From contig JAFGOL010000131.1 in the NCBI GenBank assembly GCA_016926495.1, forward strand, positions 1 through 10,634: a stretch of DNA of 10,634 bases. The letters are read 5' to 3'. The notes beneath the pieces are model-generated. The model had not been told where the DNA came from. It saw nothing but the letters and a program-made list of their open reading frames with translations, and ran no database searches. Position numbers and translations under genes: made by a program. Source of the DNA: Oligoflexia bacterium (GTDB taxonomy: Bacteria > Bdellovibrionota > JAFGOL01). This document shows, one piece after another, positions 7,038 through 10,634 of this stretch. Every line of letters starts with the position of its first letter. Within the stretch, counting starts at the first letter, position 1.

Positions 7038-7665
7038 AACCGAGACTCCTGAGCTTTTCTTCTGTAAGGCTGCTGTTTTCCTGCCCCTTCTTTACCATGC
7101 CGTATATGTATTTTGCAAGAACATCAAACTCGATATTGACCTTTCTCCCCTTTTTTATGTCAAAAAGACCGGTGTTTTTGATCGTGTGGGGGATCAATGT
7201 AAGCCTGAAGCTGTTTTTTGAAATAATCTCATTAACGGTCAGGCTGACCCCGTCTACCGCAACCGAGCCTTTTTTTGCCAGGAAATTATGCATAATACCG
7301 TCATCATTAAAACCGATAACAACATCCATGGACCGCACTTTTCTTTCTACCTTCTCCACAACACCGATAATATCAACGTGGCCCGTTACAAAATGCCCGT
7401 GCATCCTTGAGCCGGTCATGAGGGCCCTTTCAAGGTTTACGACCGTCCCTGCCTTTAATCCGGCAAGAGTGGTAAGGGACAGGCTTTCGTCCGACACGTC
7501 AAAGCCCAGGATGTCCGAAGCGGATTCTGCTACTGTAAGGCAAACGCCGTCAACCGAAACAGAGTCCCCTATAGACGAGCCGAAATCCCTGCCCGTATTT
7601 ATATGTACGGCACCCTTTCCGGCATCCGCGACTTTACCTGTCCTTTCTATCAAACCCGTAAACAA
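7027..7665 (-). CDS. ribE: Riboflavin synthase, alpha type (TTG start)
   Basis: Riboflavin synthase dismutates two molecules of 6,7-dimethyl-8-ribityllumazine into riboflavin and the pyrimidine, normally as a trimer. With a TTG start at 7665-7663 the protein is 212 residues and begins FTGLIERTG after the initiator, which is the invariant N-terminus of the family. A GTG seven codons upstream is in frame but would add residues absent from relatives. GGGAGG at 7676-7671, five bases before the TTG, settles the choice. Two lumazine-binding repeats follow, with GDSVSVDGVCLTV and GHFVTGHVD in the first half and KGSVAVDGVSLTVN and LIPHTIKNTGL in the second. The gene starts 16 bases inside the 3' end of ribD and overlaps ribBA by 11 bases. 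The gene is also called ribC in enteric bacteria. Confidence 0.96.
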   Translation of the reverse strand: MFTGLIERTGKVADAGKGAVHINTGRDFGSSIGDSVSVDGVCLTVAESASDILGFDVSDESLSLTTLAGLKAGTVVNLERALMTGSRMHGHFVTGHVDIIGVVEKVERKVRSMDVVIGFNDDGIMHNFLAKKGSVAVDGVSLTVNEIISKNSFRLTLIPHTIKNTGLFDIKKGRKVNIEFDVLAKYIYGMVKKGQENSSLTEEKLRSLGYVL

Positions 7666-8735
7666 TGCAGCCTCCCTTCCACGCACAGCGTGTTGCCCAG
7701 AAGTTCCATGTTGTAAAAATCAATCTGCGGAAAATTTTCGCCGGCGTCTTTAAACAGGAACTCCACGTCCTGGTTAAACCACTTAGGCGCTATAAAAAGC
7801 ACAAGTTTGTCAACGTATGCGCGCGAAGTGGTAAGAAATGTATTCATAATACCCGCGCCGCCTTCAACAAATATCTCCCTGAACCCGTAGTCATCCGCCA
7901 ATATCCTGATAAGTTCCGGAAGTTCCGAATTAACAACCCTGATCCCCCTTTCAGTCAAAAGCGCCGTCTTTTCCGGGTCCGTTTCCGACGTAACAACAAT
8001 AACCTGGTTATTGCACCTGATCAGTTCAAGATCACCGCTGATATACCTTTCCATCAGCCTGAGACGGGTATCAAGTACTGCGACGGTATTGGTAAAAGTA
8101 CCGGCATTAAGCCTTGAATTAAAACACGGATTATCCTTTTCCACAGTACCGACTCCGGTAATAATAAGATCGGAATTAGCGCGAAGTTCGTGTACCCTTA
8201 GCCTTGATTGCTCCCCGGTGAACCACTCTCCCTGGCCTATTTTTCCGTTTAATGAAGACGCTATTTTAAGCTGCACGTACGGCAGCCCTGCTTCATTATA
8301 CTTGTGAAAGCCCGGATTCAGGTCCCTGCATTCCTCCTTCAGTATCCCGGTGTAAACTTCAAGACCCGAATCCTTCAGACAGGAACATCCGTCACAGATT
8401 ATTTTTGAATTATTGTCCATTGTCCCGATGTATATTTTTGAAATACCGGATTTTTTTAAAACTTCGGTACAGGGAGGAGTTTTACCGGTATGGTTACACG
8501 GCTCAAGGGTCACGCACATGGACGCCCCGTCAAGTTCGGAGCCGTTTTTCATGGCATCATAAACCGCTTCAACCTCGGCATGGGGATGGCCGAATTCCCT
8601 GTGATAACCCTGTCCGAGTATATTGCCACCGTCGTCAAAGATTACGGCCCCGACCCTGGGATTGGGTAACGTGTTGCTTCGCGCTTTCTTTGCAAGCACG
8701 ATTGCTTTTTTCATCATTTTTTCAATCACTGTCAT
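7650..8735 (-). CDS. ribD: Bifunctional riboflavin deaminase/reductase
   Basis: RibD deaminates the diaminopyrimidine made by GTP cyclohydrolase II and then reduces its ribosyl side chain with NADPH. The deaminase half (about 1-145) has NPRVGAV at 25-31, HAE at 52-54 and PCNHTGKTPPC at 79-89, giving zinc ligands His52, Cys80 and Cys89 and catalytic Glu54. The reductase half (about 150-361) has KIASSLNGKIG at 157-167, WFTGEQSR, HELRANSD, GVGTVEKDNP at 194-203 and VEGGAGI at 290-296. Length (361) is normal. Oddities: relatives carry a DPNP-type loop after the deaminase domain, whereas here the stretch 107-119 lacks it and holds a cluster Cys114, Cys117, Cys119. The usual SLDG reads SLNG and DDP reads DNP. 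The ATG lies one base after the panD stop, with AGGA nine bases upstream, so ribD depends on panD translation. Confidence 0.96.
   Translation of the reverse strand: MTVIEKMMKKAIVLAKKARSNTLPNPRVGAVIFDDGGNILGQGYHREFGHPHAEVEAVYDAMKNGSELDGASMCVTLEPCNHTGKTPPCTEVLKKSGISKIYIGTMDNNSKIICDGCSCLKDSGLEVYTGILKEECRDLNPGFHKYNEAGLPYVQLKIASSLNGKIGQGEWFTGEQSRLRVHELRANSDLIITGVGTVEKDNPCFNSRLNAGTFTNTVAVLDTRLRLMERYISGDLELIRCNNQVIVVTSETDPEKTALLTERGIRVVNSELPELIRILADDYGFREIFVEGGAGIMNTFLTTSRAYVDKLVLFIAPKWFNQDVEFLFKDAGENFPQIDFYNMELLGNTLCVEGRLHCLRV
7671..7676 (-). promoter_or_regulatory. Ribosome binding site fixing the ribE TTG start
   Basis: GGGAGG on the minus strand, five bases upstream of the TTG at 7665-7663 and lying within the final codons of ribD. 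It would be inside the reading frame if the upstream GTG (7686-7684) were used, so it argues for the TTG. Confidence 0.75.
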
Positions 8736-8736
8736 G

Positions 8737-9084
8737 TTATTTTATCCTGTTGCGTTCGTCCACTCTTATGACCCTTGGTGTATGCGTCCCTGCGTCCTTT
8801 TCTTCAATATATGTGTACGAAGCTATTATTATCCTGTCGCCCTTTACCGCCATTCTTGCTGCGGCTCCGTTGAGTATTATTTTGCCGCTTCCGTTTTCCT
8901 CTTTTATAACGTACGTGGAAAATCTTTTCCCGTTGGTGATATTATAAACGTCGATTCTTTCATTCTCGAAAAGCCCGCAGTGCCGCATCAAATCCTCTGC
9001 GATACCCAGGCTGCCTTCGTAAGCAATGTCACCGTCTGTAACTATCGCCCCGTGAATCTTTGATTTAAGCATACATACAAGCAT
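8737..9084 (-). CDS. panD: Aspartate 1-decarboxylase precursor
   Basis: PanD makes beta-alanine from L-aspartate for pantothenate. It is a pyruvoyl enzyme made as a pro-protein that cuts itself between Gly24 and Ser25. That site is intact here (YEGSLGI, with Gly24 and Ser25 in the canonical positions). Lys9, Arg54 and Tyr58, which line the active site in the E. coli enzyme, are present at the same numbers, as is the NGAAAR stretch from Asn72. At 115 residues it is slightly shorter than the E. coli protein, with a short C-terminal tail. AAGGAG at 9096-9091, six bases upstream, supports the ATG. It follows panC by 12 bases and precedes ribD by one base, which joins the pantothenate and riboflavin parts of the operon. 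No panZ/panM maturation factor is in the window. Confidence 0.97.
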   Translation of the reverse strand: MLVCMLKSKIHGAIVTDGDIAYEGSLGIAEDLMRHCGLFENERIDVYNITNGKRFSTYVIKEENGSGKIILNGAAARMAVKGDRIIIASYTYIEEKDAGTHTPRVIRVDERNRIK

Positions 9085-9096
9085 CTTTTTCTCCTT

Positions 9097-9933
9097 TCAT
9101 AAGATAATATTGTCTATAAGTCTGGTTTTGCCGCAATATGCAGCTATCGCAACAAGAGTACCGGTTTTAGCCTCTTCGGTTTTTTGCAGGGTCCCGCTGT
9201 CGGCAAATTCAAGGTACTGCAGTTTTAAGCCCGGAATCAGTATCCCCATTCCGATGCCTTTAAGGGTCGCTACATCGCTTATTCCCGAATCATAAGCCTT
9301 TTTTATTTCCGTCAGTGATTTGTAAATAAGGGGGGCTGTCTCTTCCTGTCCGCTGTCCATATAGCTGTTCCTGGAACTCATCGCAAGTCCGTTTTTTTCC
9401 CTGACTGTGGGACACGGTACTACGTTTATATTCATGTCCATTTTTCTGACCATTTCTCTTATAAGCAGATACTGCTGGTAATCCTTCATACCGAAATACG
9501 CGCAGTGGGGCATGCATATATTAAAAAGCTTTAAAACAACCGTGAGAACGCCGCGGAAATGATTTTCCCTGAACCTGCCGCAGAGGGTTTTTGATAATAC
9601 GGTCTCGTCTACAACAGTATTGGAATATTCCTCGTCGTACATTTCCTTTTCGTCCGGATTAAAGAGCACGTCGCATCCGTTTTCTTCAAGCTTTTTTATG
9701 TCCGCGTCCGGGGTCCTGGGGTAAGCGTTATAGTCTTCGGAAGGCGCGAACTGTGACGGATTCACGAATATGCTCGCCGCTATAATATCGCAATCCTGCC
9801 TGGCCCTTTTTACCAGCGATATGTGGCCTTCATGCAGGTTACCCATGGTGGGAACAAGTCCCACGGTGTTGCCTCTTCCGGCAAGGGAGGCAAGCTGGGC
9901 CCTTGTTTCAGACTTGGTCCTGAATATTTTCAT
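9097..9933 (-). CDS. panC: Pantothenate synthetase (pantoate-beta-alanine ligase)
   Basis: PanC joins pantoate and beta-alanine with ATP, through a pantoyl-adenylate, to make pantothenate in the cytoplasm. The 278-residue length is normal. It has the nucleotidyltransferase fold signatures: PTMGNLHEGH at 28-37 (the HIGH-type motif, His34 and His37), IFVNPSQF at 55-62, FRENHFRGVLTVVLKLFN at about 121-138, FGMKDYQQ at 147-154 and the KMSKS-like MSSRN at 185-189. All are in order and intact. The ATG lies 26 bases inside the 3' end of coaBC, with only a weak purine-rich AAAGGG further upstream, so it is probably translated by coupling to coaBC. panB, the enzyme that makes the pantoate precursor and often a neighbour, is not in this window. 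Confidence 0.97.
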   Translation of the reverse strand: MKIFRTKSETRAQLASLAGRGNTVGLVPTMGNLHEGHISLVKRARQDCDIIAASIFVNPSQFAPSEDYNAYPRTPDADIKKLEENGCDVLFNPDEKEMYDEEYSNTVVDETVLSKTLCGRFRENHFRGVLTVVLKLFNICMPHCAYFGMKDYQQYLLIREMVRKMDMNINVVPCPTVREKNGLAMSSRNSYMDSGQEETAPLIYKSLTEIKKAYDSGISDVATLKGIGMGILIPGLKLQYLEFADSGTLQKTEEAKTGTLVAIAAYCGKTRLIDNIIL

Positions 9934-10634
9934 TATTCACTTTTTCCCTTTCTGTTACGAGTTCTTCTATTTCATCCGCAATCTGCGCGGCTATTACGCT
10001 TTTATCCGACTCCCTCACGTATTTGCGTATGCCCCTGGCATCAAGCAATATCACGCTGCTCGACTCCGCACCTATAGCGTCAATGGTATTTGCGACAACC
10101 ATGTCCATCTTTTTCGCGCCAAGCTTTGTTTTGGCGTTAAGCTCAAGATCATCGGTTTCAAGGGCAAAACCTATCATAAGCTGTTTCGACTTGTTCCTTG
10201 CAACCTCGGTGAATACATCAACGGCAGGCGCAAGCTTAATGCTGTTGCCTTCCGCTGATCGTTTTATTTTTTTATCGAGCGGACTGTCCCGAAAATCACA
10301 TAACGCGGCCACGCTTATATATATATCCGACTGATCAAAGATCCCTAGCACGGTATTTAAAACATCCTCGGTGCTCTGCACGTACATAACGGCCTCCGTA
10401 TAATACACGCTCTCGGGAAACCTTTCCGTCACCTCCGGGTTGCATACGAGTATTACTTCCGCGCCCCTCAACCACATCTGCTTAACAATTTCAACACCCA
10501 TCCTGCCGCTTGAACTGTTGCTGATAAACCTTACGGGATCTATAAAAGCCCTTGTCGCCCCTGCGGTTACTACTACTTTTTTTCCTGCAAGCGGGGACTC
10601 AATCAGCGACCTTTCAATTTCGCCCAGCACTATC
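9908..10634 (-). CDS. coaBC: CoaBC, phosphopantothenoylcysteine synthetase half, 5' end outside window
   Basis: The frame is open to the right edge, so this is the C-terminal part of a longer gene. It covers the CoaB domain, which joins 4'-phosphopantothenate and cysteine using CTP. The CTP-binding start reads VVVTAGATRAFIDPVRFISN followed by SSSGRMG; Arg and Asn of the VRFISN stretch correspond to the essential Arg206 and Asn210 of E. coli Dfp. Further on are AALCDFRD (usually AAVADYRP), GFALETDD, and a lysine-rich KTKLGAKKMDMVVAN matching the KxKK region with the catalytic lysine. A GTG two codons inside the edge is probably internal, because the residues before the CTP domain resemble the linker of bifunctional CoaBC. 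The FMN-dependent CoaC decarboxylase half should lie just outside the window; a stand-alone CoaB is the alternative. Its last 26 bases overlap panC. Confidence 0.92.
   Translation of the reverse strand, partial: IVLGEIERSLIESPLAGKKVVVTAGATRAFIDPVRFISNSSSGRMGVEIVKQMWLRGAEVILVCNPEVTERFPESVYYTEAVMYVQSTEDVLNTVLGIFDQSDIYISVAALCDFRDSPLDKKIKRSAEGNSIKLAPAVDVFTEVARNKSKQLMIGFALETDDLELNAKTKLGAKKMDMVVANTIDAIGAESSSVILLDARGIRKYVRESDKSVIAAQIADEIEELVTEREKVNNENIQDQV

Noticed and set aside
7097..7753. Plus-strand open frame of 218 codons opposite ribE and the end of ribD
   Set aside because: Antisense to clear riboflavin genes, with a composition that mirrors their codon pattern. No family resemblance.
10316..10326. 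Alternating TA run in coaBC, possible slippage repeat
   Set aside because: Only about five units, in frame, and encodes the normal strand DIYISV before the AALCDF motif; ordinary coding sequence.
10628..10634. GTG at 10630 considered as the true start of a stand-alone CoaB
   Set aside because: The frame stays open to the edge, no ribosome site can be seen, and the residues before the CTP domain look like the linker of a fused CoaBC. It remains possible but is less likely.

Overview
The window is a gene-dense bacterial chromosome segment with almost no intergenic space. It looks like the core genome of a free-living, probably Gram-negative and possibly uncultured bacterium. The evidence is a de novo vitamin operon, a Na+/phosphate transporter of the NptA/YjbB type and two exported proteins that I do not recognise. 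I cannot assign a lineage from the sequence alone. There are no RNA genes, insertion sequences, phage genes or CRISPR arrays. The longest stretch without a gene is 102 bases.

Right block (bases 10634 down to 3335, minus strand): nine genes in one direction, overlapping or separated by at most 18 bases. The order of transcription is coaBC (only its CoaB half lies in the window), panC, panD, ribD, ribE, ribBA, ribH, a Na+/Pi cotransporter and a PhoU-like protein. panC and panD make pantothenate from pantoate, aspartate and ATP, and CoaBC carries phosphopantothenate towards coenzyme A. ribD, ribE, ribBA and ribH together encode the riboflavin enzymes that turn GTP and ribulose 5-phosphate into riboflavin, apart from the dephosphorylation step, which general phosphatases usually supply. 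The combination makes sense because the CoaC half of CoaBC is an FMN enzyme. The phosphate importer and its PhoU-like partner are placed as the last genes of the same transcript. No FMN riboswitch fits anywhere between these genes.

Left block (bases 1 to 3317): two divergent units share a 102-base intergenic region at 2262-2363. On the minus strand, an unknown membrane-anchored protein (1410-2261) is translationally coupled to a 12-helix major facilitator transporter that runs off the left edge. On the plus strand is an unknown secreted protein with a long Pro/Glu/Lys-rich linker (2364-3317). It converges on the end of the vitamin/phosphate operon with a 17-base gap and no recognisable terminator.

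I did not find a convincing new defence or mobile system. The points most worth a second look are the CoA/riboflavin/phosphate operon, the two unknown exported proteins with the linked transporter, a RibD with a cysteine cluster where a conserved loop is expected, and a PhoU-like protein whose second metal motif has lost its acidic residues.
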